In this document: positions 20,541-30,579 of the stretch, one piece after another
How the letters are laid out: the number at the start of each line of letters is the position of its first letter
Position numbering within the stretch: the first letter of the stretch is position 1
Assembly: GCA_905221615.1 (NCBI GenBank)
Contig: CAJNDT010002846.1
Coordinates: 124,001-188,000 of the forward strand
From: Symbiodinium sp. CCMP2592
Lineage: Eukaryota > Sar > Dinophyceae > Suessiales > Symbiodiniaceae
DNA: 64,000 nucleotides
Direction: 5' to 3'
Notes under the pieces: generated by a model
Told to the model about the DNA's origin: nothing
The model's input: the letters and a program-made list of their open reading frames with translations, nothing else
The model's database searches: none
Translations under genes and position numbers: made by a program

Positions 20541-20641
20541 GGTTGATGATATAATTAAATCCTGCATTCAGCACAATAAACAGTCCGTAACTCCCGTGGT
20601 TTATGGTCCTTAAGGTAATGCAGGATTTCTATCATCAACCG
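20541..20641. mobile_element. MITE family B, copy 1
   Basis: Ends GGTTGATGATATAA and ATCATCAACC with CCTGCATT/AATGCAGG just inside. TA stands on each side (20539-20540 and 20642-20643), as expected of a Tc1/mariner-type target duplication. Copies at 40452, 41080, 50002, 54177 and 59090. Confidence 0.8.
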
Positions 20642-21987
20642 TATCACCAAATGGGCAGTTAGGGTTCAGGGTTTAGGGTATTTAAGGTTTATAGGGTGTC
20701 TGGGTCCCTTCAAGACAAGCCCTGATTTAGAGAAGTACCGAAGCTGCCGAACCTGGGAAACCCAAACCCTGCAAAGCACTAGAAAACCTTGCAAAACTCT
20801 GATGAAGTTTCAACCAGGACTAAACCCTTAAATGCCCTTAAACTCTCCGCCCGAAACCAGAAACCTCCAGGCCTTACGCCCTAAAGCCTAAGAAATCCGA
20901 AAGCACGCGCGAAACCCGATACATTAGACCCTGAACCCGAAGCCCTAAAGCCCAATACCCAAAACCTTAAGGGGATCCCGTAGCCCTGAATCCTGATCCA
21001 GATCCTCCTCAAGGAGCTCTAGGTCCAAGGCCCTAAACTGCCCAAAAGCCCCTAAGTACCCATAGATCTTATAGATTCCTCATTGGGCAGCCCCACAGGG
21101 AACCCTACAATCCCCTTTTGTAGAACCCTTACGGATCCCTCAAAGGAGCCTTTAAAGAGTCCTTATGCGGGATCTATAGGGGTTCTTTTTCTTCTTCAAG
21201 GGATCTATAGGGGTTGATTTAAGGAGCCCCTTAAAAGATCTATAGGGGTTCCTTTAAGGAGCCCTTAAACGATCTACAGGACTTCCTTTAAAGGCCCTAG
21301 AAGCCCCCAAGCATCTCAAGCTGGAGCCCTCGGCTGCACCCTAAAACCCTAAACCCTCTGAACCCTAAACCCTAGACCCTAAACCCTATAAGCCCTAAAC
21401 TCCAAACCCGGAAAAAACCATATAAACCCTATAAGCCCTAAACTCCAAACCCTATAAACCCTACAAGCCCTATAAACCCTAAACTCCAAACCCGAAAAAC
21501 CTTACAAACCCCACAAACCCTATAAACCCTAAACCCTATAAACCCTACAAGCCCTACAAACCCTAAGCCCTAAACCGAAAGGACTTCCTGGGGCGGTGAA
21601 GAAGAAGATCCAGGTTGGCCGAATCCTTTGGGACCCCTTTTTTCGAAGGGTTCCTTTAAAGGGATCCTACAAGGGACCTATAAGGGTTTTGGGTTCAGGG
21701 TTTAGGGTTTTGGGCCCCTTTTTCTTTCCGAACACCGAAGGGCCTAGGGTTTAGGGTTTTGGGCCCCTTTCTCTTTCCGAAGACCGAAGGGCCTAGGGTT
21801 TAGGGTTTTGGGCCCCTTTTTCTTTCCGAAGGGCTTATGGGTTTAGGTTTTTGGGCCCTTTTTTGCATGGGCTTAGGGTTTCGGAAGGGAGGGGTTCGGG
21901 GGTTTCAAGGTGCAGGGGTTCAGGGGTTTAGGAGCTTAAAGTTGAGGAGTTAAGGGCTTAGGGTCTCGAGGTTTCAGAGTCGAGGGT
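20642..21987. repeat. Mixed short repeats, no confident gene
   Basis: Three repeat types: palindromic CCTTTAAAGGGATCTATAGG words at 21170-21300; CCCTATAAACCCTAAACTCC repeats at 21340-21575; and a unit of about 49 bp (TTTAGGGTTTTGGGCCCC plus TTTCTTTCCGAAG) repeated three to four times at 21685-21860. An open island at 21578-21640 (GLPGAVKKKIQVGRILWDPF) could be an exon but stands alone. CCCTAAA words occur throughout. Confidence 0.6.
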
Positions 21988-22106
21988 CTACTTGGAGGTT
22001 CATGGTTAGTTATAATTGGAGAGCTACAAGTAGGGTATGTACAATTATAACCCATAATAGGGGACTTATAACTCCACCTATAACTACCCATGAACTCCAA
22101 GTAGGG
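21988..22106. mobile_element. MITE family D, copy 2
   Basis: TACTTGGAGGTTCATGGTTA at the left and TAACTACCCATGAACTCCAA at the right, with the same TATAAGT-rich arms as copy 1. Confidence 0.8.
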
Positions 22107-22308
22107 TTTAGGCTTTTTCATTCAGGTTGGGTATGCCAGGGATGGTTGGCCCAGCAGGGTCGGACGGGGGTCGGATCAGGATTAGAGTAGAGAACAAAGA
22201 CATAGGCCCCGATTTTCCAGGGCTTGCGGCCGTAGACTTTGGGGCTTCAGGGCTTCAAGGGGTTGAGGCCTTCGGATCAAGTTTTTGCGTGCAGACATAG
22301 CATTTGAG

Positions 22309-22416
22309 ACGAATATGATGGCGACGACGATGACGACGATCAGGATGAGGATGAGGAACCTGATGATATTGATGGTGATGATGATGACGATGATAATGAT
22401 CATGTAGACGCTCCGA

Positions 22417-22459
<43 letters not shown>

Positions 22460-22616
22460 CAGAGAGAGAGATAATGATGAAGTAGTATACGACTGTAGCG
22501 GAATCATCCACCTGTCTGCCAGGAAGCCGAGTCAACGCAGGAGGCTGATGGCAAGGAGGCACTGTTCCACATCCTTGTCAGTCTTCTTCGGAGCGCGCTG
22601 TTTCGACAATGTCTAG
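22309..22616 (+). CDS. Probable exon, acidic protein with (Arg-Glu)n tract
   Basis: A frame of 102 codons without ATG, so an internal or terminal exon. It starts EYDGDDDDDDQDEDEEPDDI, then DGDDDDDDNDHVDAPK, then alternating Arg-Glu encoded by a (GA)n microsatellite, then about 45 mixed residues ending RCFDNV before TAG. The acidic part uses GAT and GAC irregularly and is not a plain repeat. AG at 22307-22308 could be the acceptor. It is probably joined to the next island at 22661. The complement is also open but would be a run of Ile/Val. Confidence 0.45.
22420..22472. repeat. (GA)n microsatellite inside an exon
   Basis: About 25 GA units with a few interruptions. It is in frame within the acidic frame, so length changes of whole units alter the Arg-Glu tract or shift the frame. 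Confidence 0.85.
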
Positions 22617-22660
22617 GGTCTGGGCTGTTTCATTCTTGTGTTGAGGGGCTTTTTTGGCAG

Positions 22661-22868
22661 TGTGCTTTCTGAGGTACAAAAATTTCATGCTGGTCTTTGG
22701 GTTTGTAAAGAGTCGCATCGGAAGGTGGCTGATTTTGAAACAGTTGCATGCGTGGAGCAGTTGTAGGTTCGAGTTTGTTATGTTGGCTTTGCATGGCGCA
22801 AGCTTTGCGATGACGGACGAGCATTTCTTCGCTCGTGGCTTAGGATCCGACATCATCCTTTGCAGTTA
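22661..22868 (+). CDS. Probable exon downstream of the acidic exon
   Basis: The acceptor GGGCTTTTTTGGCAG ends at 22660, followed by an open frame of 68 codons to TAA 22866-22868 of mixed composition (KSRIGRWLILKQLHAW). A second acceptor CATCCTTTGCAG ends at 22865. A further open island runs to 23019 with a GTGAGT donor. Function unknown. Confidence 0.4.
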
Positions 22869-22869
22869 A

Positions 22870-23019
22870 GATTGTGATGTGTGGGTTCCAAAACATGTTC
22901 ACAAACTTCGAAGAAGGAAATCGCAAGCCACAACCCCGCGAGCCCCCACCGGCAAGATCTCATCCCAAATCCTTGTTTGCTCTGCTAACCTGGTGCTTGA
23001 AACGATGTTCGGGCTTCCG
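22870..23019 (+). CDS. Possible exon with consensus donor
   Basis: The frame is open from 22870 to CCG|GTGAGTG at 23019/23020, the textbook donor. The peptide includes ISSQILVCSANLVLETMFG. The acceptor is not clear. Confidence 0.3.
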
Positions 23020-23296
23020 GTGAGTGTCGGGGTTCGGTTTAGGTTGGTGCCTTGATTTTCTCGAGGTCTGATCTAGGGGCCTTGCCTATATTATCGTTTG
23101 CATTCCACAAAACAACTAGACTATATTGTGACCCAGAACCCTAAGCTGTTATCAACGACCTTATGTCATTCCTTCAAAGTGTCCCAAATCCTAAGCCCCT
23201 ATAATTCAATTCTGTCTGCATTTTCGTATCTGTACAGCATGTCTGGCGCTGTGTCGTTATGGATTCCACGCTTCAACCCGAAAGTCCGAAAGTACC

Positions 23297-23410
23297 CTAC
23301 TTGGAGTTAATGGGTAGTTAGAAGTGGAGTCATAAGTCCCCTAGTATGCGTTATGCTTATAGTTACCCTACTTATAACTCCACTTATAACTACCCATGAA
23401 CCTCCAAGTA
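23297..23410. mobile_element. MITE family D, copy 3
   Basis: TACTTGGAGTTAATGGGTAG at the left and CTACCCATGAACCTCCAAGTA-type complement at the right. Only 16 bp separate it from a family E copy. Confidence 0.8.
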
Positions 23411-23426
23411 TAACTTATTCCATCAG

Positions 23427-23550
23427 TACTTGGAGGGGCAGGGGACTTAGTAAGTCGTTTATAAGTCGGGTTAGAATCGGGGTAACTCCATTTCGGGTAC
23501 TTATAACCCTACTTATAACCTACTTACTAAGTCCCCTGCCCCTCCAAGTA
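23427..23550. mobile_element. MITE family E, copy 2
   Basis: TACTTGGAGGGGCAGGGGAC to GTCCCCTGCCCCTCCAAGTA, a complete copy with near-perfect ends. Confidence 0.85.
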
Positions 23551-23683
23551 AGGACCCAGTAGCAGGCCTTTGGTTCGGGTTTGTTTGGGGTTCAGGCCTT
23601 GGGCACTGGCCGCCCGAAGCCTTCGACCCTGCATCTCAGAACCCGCAATCTGAACCCTTCTTGAGGGCTTTAAGGGTTTGAGG

Positions 23684-25965
23684 GGTTCAGGATGTTCAGG
23701 GTTCAGGGCTTTCAGGTTTTAAGGTTTAGGGTTCAGGGCTTTTAGGTTTTAAGGTTTAGGGTTCAGGGCTTTTAGGTTTTAAGGTTTAGGGTTCAGGGCT
23801 TTCAGGTTTTAAGGTTTAGGGTTCAGGGCTTTTAGGTTTTAAGGTTTAGGGTCTTCAGGGCTTCTAGGTTTTAAGATTTAGGGTCTTTAGGGCTTTTAGG
23901 TTTTAAGGTTTAGGGTTCAGGGCTTTTAGGTTTTAAGGTTTAGGGTTCAGGGCTTTTAGGTTTTAAGGTTTAGGGTCTTCAGGGCTTTTAGGTTTTAAGA
24001 TTTAGGGTCTTTAGGGCCTTTAGGTTTTAAGGTTTAGGGTCTTCAGGGCTTTTAGGTTTTAAGATTTAGGGTCTTTAGGGCTTTTAGGTTTTAAGGTTTA
24101 GGGTTCAGGGCTTTTAGGTTTTAAGGTTTAGGGTCTTCAGGGCTTTTAGGTTTTAAGGTTTAGGGTCTTTAGGGCTTTTAGGTTTTAAGGTTTAGGGTTC
24201 AGGGCTTTTAGGTTTTAAGGTTTAGGGTTCAGGGCTTTTAGGTTTTAAGGTTTAGGGTTCAGGGCTTTTAGGTTTTAAGGGTCTTCAGGGCTTCTAGGTT
24301 TTAAGGTCTTTAGGGCTTTTAGGTTTTAAGGTTTAGGGTTCAGGGCTTTTAGGTTTTAAGGTTTAGGGTCTTCAGGGCTTTTAGGTTTTAAGGTCTTAGG
24401 GTTTAGGGTTTTAAGGGGGTCTTTAGGGCTTTTAGGTTTTAAGGTTTAGGGTTCAGGGCTTTTAGGTTTTAAGGTTTAGGGTTCAGGGCTTTTAGGTTTT
24501 AAGGTTTAGGGTCTTCAGGGCTTTTAGGTTTTAAGGTTTAGGGTTCAGGGCTTTTAGGTTTTAAGGTTTAGGGTTCAGGGCTTTTAGGTTTTAAGGTTTA
24601 GGGTCTTCAGGGCTTTTAGGTTTTAAGGTTTAGGGTCTTCAGGGCTTTTAGGTTTTAAGATTTAGGGTCTTTAGGGCTTTTAGGTTTTAGGTTTAGGGTT
24701 CAGGGCTTTTAGGTTTTAAGGTTTAGGGTTCAGGGCTTTTAGGTTTTAAGGTTTAGGGTCTTCAGGGCTTTTAGGTTTTAAGGTTTTGCAGCAGGTTTAG
24801 GGTTCAGGGCTTTTAGGTTTTAAGGTTTAGGGTTCAGGGCTTTTAGGTTTTAAGGTTTAGGGTTCAGGGCTTTTAGGTTTTAAGGTTTAGGGTCTTCAGG
24901 GCTTTTAGGTTTTAAGATTTAGGGTCTTTAGGGCTTTAGGTTTTAAGGTTTAGGGTTCAGGGCTTTTAGGTTTTAAGGTTTAGGGTTCAGGGCTTTTAGG
25001 TTTTAAGGTTTAGGGTCTTCAGGGCTTTTAGGTTTTAAGGTTTAGGGTCTCAGGGCTTTTAGGTTTTAAGGTTTAGGGTTCAGGGCTTTTAGGTTTTAAG
25101 GTTTAGGGTTCAGGGCTTTTAGGTTTTAAGGTTTAGGGTCTTCAGGGCTTTAGGTTTTAAGATTTAGGGTCTTTAGGGCTTTTAGGTTTTAAGGTTTAGG
25201 GTTCAGGGCTTTTAGGTTTTAAGGTTTAGGGTTCAGGGCTTTTAGGTTTTAAGGTTTAGGGTCTTCAGGGCTTTTAGGTTTTAAGATTTAGGGTCTTTAG
25301 GGTTTAGGTTTTAAGGTTTAGGGTCTTCAGGGCTTTTAGGTTTTAAGATTTAGGGTCTTTAGGGCTTTTAGGTTTTAAGGTTTAGGGTTCAGGGCTTTTA
25401 GGTTTTAAGGTTTAGGGTTCAGGGCTTTTAGGTTTTAAGGTTTAGGGTCTTCAGGGCTTTTAGGTTTTAAGGTTTAGGGTCTTTAGGGCTTTTAGGTTTT
25501 AAGGTTCAGGGTAGGGCAGGGCTTTTAGGTTTTAAGGTTTAGGGTTCAGGGCTTTTAGGTTTTAAGGTTTAGGGTCTTCAGGGCTTTTAGGTTTTAAGGT
25601 TTAGGGTCTTTAGGGCTTTTAGGTTTTAAGGTTTAGGGTTCAGGGCTTTTAGGTTTTAAGGTTTAGGGTTCAGGGCTTTTAGGTTTTAAGGTTTAGGGTC
25701 TTCAGGGCTTTTAGGTTTTAAGGTTTAGGGTCTTTAGGGCTTTTAGGTTTTAAGGTTTAGGGTTCAGGGCTTTTAGGTTTTAAGGTTTAGGGTTCAGGGC
25801 TTTTAGGTTTTAAGGTTTAGGGTCTTCAGGGCTTTTAGGTTTTAAGGTTTTGCAGCAGGTTTAGGGTTCAGGGCTTTTAGGTTTTAAGGTTTAGGGTTCA
25901 GGGCTTTTAGGTTTTAAGGTTTAGGGTCCTTAGGGCTGAGGGTTTAGGGTTTAGGGGTGCGACAG
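23684..25965. repeat. Satellite array, 30/32-bp units with higher-order AABC pattern
   Basis: About 74 tandem units. Unit A is 30 bp with TTTAGGGTTCAGGGC; B is 32 bp with TTTAGGGTCTTCAGGGC; C is 32 bp with GATTTAGGGTCTTTAGGGC; all end in TTTTAGGTTTTAA. The order A-A-B-C recurs through the array. The odd word GGTTTTGCAGCA replaces part of a unit at 24782 and again at 25846, 1064 bp apart, which points to duplication of a large block. The unit is plainly derived from TTTAGGG. Confidence 0.95.
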
Positions 25966-25972
25966 TACCCTG

Positions 25973-26626
25973 AAGCCTGAAGCATGCAAGGCACTTCAAG
26001 TTTCCTGCAGAAGCTCTGCAGCAGAATATTCTTGAACCCTGAACCCCAGAATCTCAACATTGAAACACTAAAAATACTGATACGGATACCAATACTAATA
26101 CCAGTACTAGTACTAATACTCATACCATACTAATACAGTTGCTTACGGCAGCACAACCCTAAACCCCCACAAGCCCGAAAATCCCTAGCCTAGGCATTCA
26201 ACACTATGTACACACCAAACTACACTGCAAGACCGAAACCCTTCACTGTGCATCCGGTAGCCGAAAGGTGAAGGAGAGTGGTCTGCTTTACTTCAGAAAG
26301 CCCGATGTGAACCATGCCGAAGGCATTTTTTTGTTTTGTGGGGGGGGGGGAGCGGTTAGGTCGAGCCTGAGGGTCTGCTTCAGGGTTCATGGGTTTTGGG
26401 TTCAGGGCTTCAAGGTCTTGGGCTTTAGGGTTTGGGTTCCGGGGCTTTAGGGCTTTGAGGTTTAGCCTGTAGGGGTTCAGGGGTTTGGGGGTTTGGGCTT
26501 TAGGGTTTAAGGGTTGAGGCCGTAGGCATCAGCAGGGTTAGAGGTACGGTAGCTGTATCTTTGCTGAGTTATATTAGTATTCATTCGCAAGTATGGGTAC
26601 TCACAGCTCCAAGTACAACTGTCTAG
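25973..26626. other. Stretch without a confident gene
   Basis: An open island at 25973-26035 (CKALQVSCRSSAAEYS) and another at 26262-26340 (ESGLLYFRKPDVNHAEG) may be exons. An ACTAATAC-type patch at 26070-26130 resembles the tract at 57 kb. The remainder is TTTAGGG-like words and a G10 run at 26341. Confidence 0.4.
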
Positions 26627-26749
26627 GACTGTCTGGCAGAGAAGGCGGTGGAGGGTTTGGTGTCCTGGACCTGCGGTTGTTCTGAGTTCGAGTCGTCATT
26701 GTGTCCATCATCTGGTCAGTTCGTCCCACTAATACCTAAACTTCCCTAA
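26627..26749 (+). CDS. Possible exon, Cys/Ser-rich
   Basis: After CTGTCTAG (acceptor, ends 26626) the frame is open for 40 codons to TAA: DCLAEKAVEGLVSWTCGC and onward, with four Cys. No family recognised. Confidence 0.35.
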   Translation, partial: DCLAEKAVEGLVSWTCGCSEFESSLCPSSGQFVPLIPKLP

Positions 26750-26805
26750 GCCCTAAACCCTCAAAAAACATAATAACACTAAACTGCTAAACCCTAGACC
26801 CCAAA

Positions 26806-26910
26806 ATGCAGCAGCACTGTGGGGCCTCCTCGTTCATCTTTACCTGCCCTGCCCCAATCCCGCCCAAGCCGACCACTCCCCCCAAAGGAGCAAAACCCCC
26901 TGAACCCTAA
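26806..26910 (+). CDS. Possible small reading frame or exon, Pro-rich
   Basis: ATG to TAA, 34 codons: MQQHCGASSFIFTCPAPIPP then KPTTPPKGAKPPEP. The stop is supplied by the first CCCTAAA of the block that follows. It could be an exon starting at a CAG within GCAGCAG. Confidence 0.3.
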   Translation: MQQHCGASSFIFTCPAPIPPKPTTPPKGAKPPEP

Positions 26911-27085
26911 ACCCTAAACCAAGACCTGCAAACCCTAAACCCTAAACCAAAACCTGCAAACCCTAAACCCTAAACCCTAAACCAAAAACTTGCAAACCCT
27001 AAACCCTAAACCAAAACCTGCAAACCCTAAACCCTAAACCCTAAACCAAAAACTTGCAAACCCTAAACCCTAGACCTCTCAAACC
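26898..27085. repeat. Telomere-like block with AAAACCTGC spacers
   Basis: CCCTAAACCCTAAACC alternates with AAAACCTGCAAA or AAAAACTTGCAAA. A two-unit block of about 64 bp is itself repeated. Confidence 0.85.
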
Positions 27086-27170
27086 CCGAGCCCAAAGCCT
27101 CCCCCAAACTTGCAAGACTCGACCCGGAAGATAGTAAAACCAGTAGGAGGGTTCCTTAACGTACGGGACA

Positions 27171-27285
27171 ATATGCCTTAGGTACGGCCCCCATACAGTA
27201 AGAGTCGATAAGAGGGCTACTATTAAGGTCCTACTGCATCTATATTATGAATATTATTCCTGAGTGGGGGCCGTCCCTAAAATAT
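27171..27285. mobile_element. MITE family R, single copy
   Basis: ATATGCCTTAGGTACGGCCC at the left and GGGCCGTCCCTAAAATAT at the right form imperfect inverted ends of about 22 bp. Confidence 0.6.
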
Positions 27286-27333
27286 ACCCCAAAGGCGGCC
27301 CAGCGTCTATCCTAAACCCCCTTAGCCCTCCAG

Positions 27334-27429
27334 CGGGCAGGTTTCAAGCTTGCTGCAGATGTCTCCGTCACGTTCCGCGTCTACACCGACGAGAAGGGTG
27401 CAGGAGCCATGGATGTTTCCATGGCCTGA
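27334..27429 (+). CDS. Possible terminal exon, end of a cold-shock-domain-like protein
   Basis: After CCCTCCAG (ends 27333) the frame encodes FKLAADVSVTFRVYTDEKGA then GAMDVSMA and TGA. The segment VTFRVYTDEKGAGAMDV resembles the last strands of eukaryotic cold-shock RNA/DNA-binding domains, which are abundant in dinoflagellates. The first half of such a domain was not found upstream, so the call rests on about 18 residues. Confidence 0.3.
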   Translation, partial: RAGFKLAADVSVTFRVYTDEKGAGAMDVSMA

Positions 27430-28028
27430 GCTCCCGAGCGCATGATTGTTGGGCAGCAACATCCCTAATCCCTAAACCGTAGGAAACTGACTTCAGTGTG
27501 GGCTAGAGAAACCAAAGTCCCTAGAGCCTAGACCCTAAACCCCTAAGCTAAAATCCTAAACCCTAAGCCAAAAACTCCTAAATCATAAACCCTAGATCTA
27601 CCAGAGGGGCCGGCAAGAATGCAGCTCCAGTGGGGCATGGCAGGCCATGCCCTTATCCCAACTAGAAAGTCGCGGACCTTATTCTGGACGTTAAATGATC
27701 GGATGACCATTATAGAGACCCCGACATTAAACGGACACCGAATATTGGGGAAAGAGTTCTCGAGCAAGAAGATTGCTTTTAGATTTGTGAGAACATCCCC
27801 GTACTAGTTACAGGTGTGATTGCTGTTCGTTACCATGGAGCTTGCGGTGGCTAGGACGGTGGTAACCATCACGATGCTTGACCTGTCTTACCCGGTTTTG
27901 CTGCGGCTTTGAAGTCTGCTTTCTCTGCAGATAGGGTGTAGGGTTTAGGGTTTAGCGACCATGAACAAGAATGAGCTTGGACTGAACTTAGACTGTCGTT
28001 TCTCCCTTCATGCCAAGCCCAAACCGCC
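27430..28028. other. Stretch without a confident gene
   Basis: CCCTAAA words at 27465-27600, then a 62-codon ATG frame at 27619-27807 without recognisable family, then a TTTAGGG patch at 27935-27955. Confidence 0.35.
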
Positions 28029-28199
28029 ATGCTATTCATTCTCATGATGTGGAGCTTGGGGGCGTCGAACCTACAAAATCCCCGCAGCAAGTCGGGGCTA
28101 CGGCAGCCGTCGCCAGCTGCGGCAGTTAACTCCTTTAACTGGGCGGCCGCTGCGCTTCCTTTATACAAAGCCGAAGCTTTCCGGAGGAAGGGGCCCTAA
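28029..28199 (+). CDS. Possible small reading frame, hydrophobic start
   Basis: ATG to TAA, 56 codons, starting MLFILMMWSLGASN like a short signal or anchor, then polar and ending LYKAEAFRRKGP; the stop comes from CCCTAAA. The opposite strand is also open here. No homology recognised. Confidence 0.25.
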   Translation: MLFILMMWSLGASNLQNPRSKSGLRQPSPAAAVNSFNWAAAALPLYKAEAFRRKGP

Positions 28200-28230
28200 A
28201 CCCTACACCCTAAACCCCCTTCCCTCCGAG

Positions 28231-28632
28231 AATGGAGCATTCACGGATTCCCAGTCCAAACCTTCTTCTTCATACTTGTCGTTGCTCCCAACGAGAGACA
28301 AAGTAGTTGCTGCGCCCCTTGTTGTGCGAGTAGTAGTCGTCGTCGTGTTCGTCTTCGTCGTCGCAGCAGGTTGTTGTGATTGTGATGTTGGTATTAGCGC
28401 TGTTGGGCATGATCACGATTACGACGGTCGGAGCTGTCGCAATTCCAAGCCTAAAAGTGATCTCCTGTCTGGAACAACCCTTCCTCCGATGTATTCCGAT
28501 GTCAAAAGAGTTGCGAGATGCGCAGCAGTCAGGAGGGTTTGTAGTTTTGGAGTGTTTTGGATTTGGGTCGTACCTATCAGTAATAGTACTTGTATCCCCC
28601 CAGAGTCTCGGTATTATAGAATGATGCGGTAA
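28231..28632 (+). CDS. Possible exon with a transmembrane segment
   Basis: After CTTCCCTCCGAG (ends 28230) the frame is open for 133 codons. A Val/Phe run (VVVVVVFVFVVAAG) near 28334-28375 would span a membrane; it is coded by an irregular GTC/TTC run. Then come His/Asp and a basic segment (SDVKRVARCAAVRRV). No family recognised. Confidence 0.35.
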   Translation, partial: NGAFTDSQSKPSSSYLSLLPTRDKVVAAPLVVRVVVVVVFVFVVAAGCCDCDVGISAVGHDHDYDGRSCRNSKPKSDLLSGTTLPPMYSDVKRVARCAAVRRVCSFGVFWIWVVPISNSTCIPPESRYYRMMR

Positions 28633-28642
28633 TGTACCCTAG

Positions 28643-28757
28643 AAGGCCCGTTGTAATAGTTCCTCTGCATTCGGGTCCGAACCTTGAGCTCCCGGTCCTG
28701 AAACCTTCCCAAACTCCACGCAAGCCGCATGTTGAGGGCCAGTGCTTTGCGGGGTGA
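28643..28757 (+). CDS. Possible exon
   Basis: After ACCCTAG (ends 28642) the frame is open for 37 codons to TGA and includes GPNLELPVLKPSQTPRKPHV. The acceptor is a CCCTAG variant of the telomere-like repeat. Confidence 0.3.
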
Positions 28758-28776
28758 ATGTTGGTATCTGCGATGT

Positions 28777-28876
28777 GGGGGTTTCCGAAAATAGGGGACC
28801 CTAACATAGCACCCTAAATAACAGGATCCTTGTTACAGCGACTGCAGAATAAGGTACCTTTAATATTCGGAAACTC
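28777..28876. mobile_element. MITE family A, copy 2
   Basis: GGGGTTTCCGAAAATAGGGG to ATATTCGGAAACTC with the AGGATCCTTGTTA core. Confidence 0.8.
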
Positions 28877-29248
28877 TAAACCCTTACAGAGCCTTGTAAA
28901 GAAACCCTTATAGTACCCTTATAGTAACCCTTTATAGGAACCCTAAGGTACCCCCTAAGTTTCGGAATCTCCCAATTGGCATATGCTTTTGGCCTTGGCA
29001 GTTTCCGGTAAGCCCCGGCCCTACACTGTCGACCCGAAAGTCTTCAACGTCCCATAGACTTCTCTTGGCTAGTAGGGAATAGGGCTCCTTTAAAGGGATC
29101 TATAGGGGTTTAGGGTTCCTTTAAAGGGATCTATACCTTATAGACGTCCCGGGTTCAGGGCGTGGGGCTCAGGGTTTACTTACCTTTGCATAAGGGTTCC
29201 TTTAAAGGGATCTATAAGGGTACTATAATCTAGGCGGCTTAATAATCC

Positions 29249-29360
29249 TGTAACTTACCTTTGCTTAGGAGGGAATGGAAGAATGGGGGGGTACAATTAA
29301 AACTACTATTACTACCATTCTTCCATTCCCTACTAACCAAAGGTAAGTTCAGGGGTTACA
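29249..29360. mobile_element. MITE family N, single copy with long perfect arms
   Basis: TGTAACTTACCTTTGCTTAG and its complement reach about 43 bp into each side, with GGGAATGGAAGAATGG and CCATTCTTCCATTCCC arms. Would fold into a long hairpin. Confidence 0.75.
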
Positions 29361-29932
29361 CGGCTTAGGGCTTGCTAGAGCAATCTGACTGCTGGCAATT
29401 CACTGCTATGAGGAAGTTTTGAGGAGTGCGGCAGCGTGCAGCAAAAGGTTCTCAGGCCATGGAAGCAGCAACCCATGGAATAAAGCCTGTTGCAGTATAA
29501 GCCCTAACCCCATAGCGCAGCAAACCTGTACAAAGCCCTCAACCTTACACCGAACCCAAAGTCTTAAATCTTGTATCCAGGGTCTTACGCATAAAGCCTT
29601 AAATCCAAAACCTGTAAACCCTTAACCCCAAATCGTAAAACACCCGAAACCCTAAACCCACTTCATCCTTAAACCTTTTCCCCCTAAGCACTAAGCCATA
29701 AAACCTAAACCCCAAATCGTAAACCAAAACACCCGAAACCTGAAACTCACCTCATCCTTAAACTTAAACTCCCAAGCCCTAAGCCACAGACCCTGAACCC
29801 TAAACCCCAAACCGTAAGGCCCCACCAAAACTCCGAATCCTCGACCGTCTCAAGCCTCAGCTAATCGTCGTACAAGGGCCCTACTTACAGGGTTAAGGGC
29901 TTTAGGGCTTGGCGGGTGTCTGAGGCTTTCAG
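29361..29932. other. Stretch with weak exon island and tandem CCCTAAA-type units
   Basis: An open frame at 29387-29520 (EEVLRSAAACSKRFSGHG) may be an exon. At 29630-29790 a unit of about 80 bp containing CCCCAAATCGTAAA and ACACCCGAAACC is repeated once. Palindromic CCTTTAAAGGGATCTATA words precede it at 29090-29215. Confidence 0.4.
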
Positions 29933-30084
29933 GGCTTAAGGCTCATGGCTTTTTGGGGCTTGCCTTTTCGTTCGTGTTGCGGAATCTACGGCTGGTCTTA
30001 GACGGCAATCCAGCTCGAGCCGTGCTCGCCGTAAACTCCCACACTCCACTTCCCGAACAAAGAACCCTAAAGCCGAAGCCCTGA
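29933..30084 (+). CDS. Possible exon
   Basis: After GGCTTTCAG (ends 29932) the frame is open for 49 codons: FVLRNLRLVLDGNPARAVLA and onward, then repeat-coded residues to TGA. No family recognised. Confidence 0.35.
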
Positions 30085-30160
30085 ACCCTAAAGCCAAAAC
30101 CCTAAAGCCTAAGCCCTAAACCCTAAATGCGTACTAAGCCCTAAACTAGGTCAAACAGGA

Positions 30161-30264
30161 TCCGAATCCTCGTGTTGAGATTTCTGAGTATGCGCGCAGA
30201 GCATCCGGAAAACGGTAGAAGCAAGGGGCTTCCTCCTTTCTCAGACCAGGGCTCTTTTTGTGGG
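30161..30264 (+). CDS. Possible exon
   Basis: After GGTCAAACAG the frame is open and includes LSMRAEHPENGRSKGLPPFS, then runs into TTTAGGG. No donor is obvious. Confidence 0.3.
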
Positions 30265-30288
30265 TTTAGGGTTTAGGGTTTAGGGAAC

Positions 30289-30378
30289 TATATACCTGTA
30301 GCCGCTTTCGGGTTCCTTATTAGGGTTCCTACATAGAGTTCCTTAAAAAGGCAGGTCTTTTGGGCCACAGGTATACCA
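30289..30378. mobile_element. MITE family M, single copy
   Basis: TATACCTGTAGCC at the left and GGGCCACAGGTATACC at the right; the interior has AGGGTTCCT words. Confidence 0.6.
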
Positions 30379-30579
30379 TAAATCATATTTCGAGCTTATT
30401 CAGACAAGTATATCACGAACTAATGATTCCAGCACCTGTACTTTAAACTGGGATACCCTATGTTTAGGTTCTAACTAGAAGCCCTACTCGTAGTATGAAA
30501 TTCTTGGGATCCTCCGAAAGAAAGGTAGACTTTGCTGGTTCAAGGTAGGGTTTAGGGTTTCGGGTTGGGAGTTTTGCAG

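Noticed and set aside
23684..25965. CRISPR array
   Set aside because: Tandem 30/32-bp units have no unique spacers, and the sequence is eukaryotic.
28376..28624. Second + frame of 82 codons with hydrophobic segments
   Set aside because: Overlaps the frame 28231-28632, which has the better acceptor; both are uncertain, and only one was listed.
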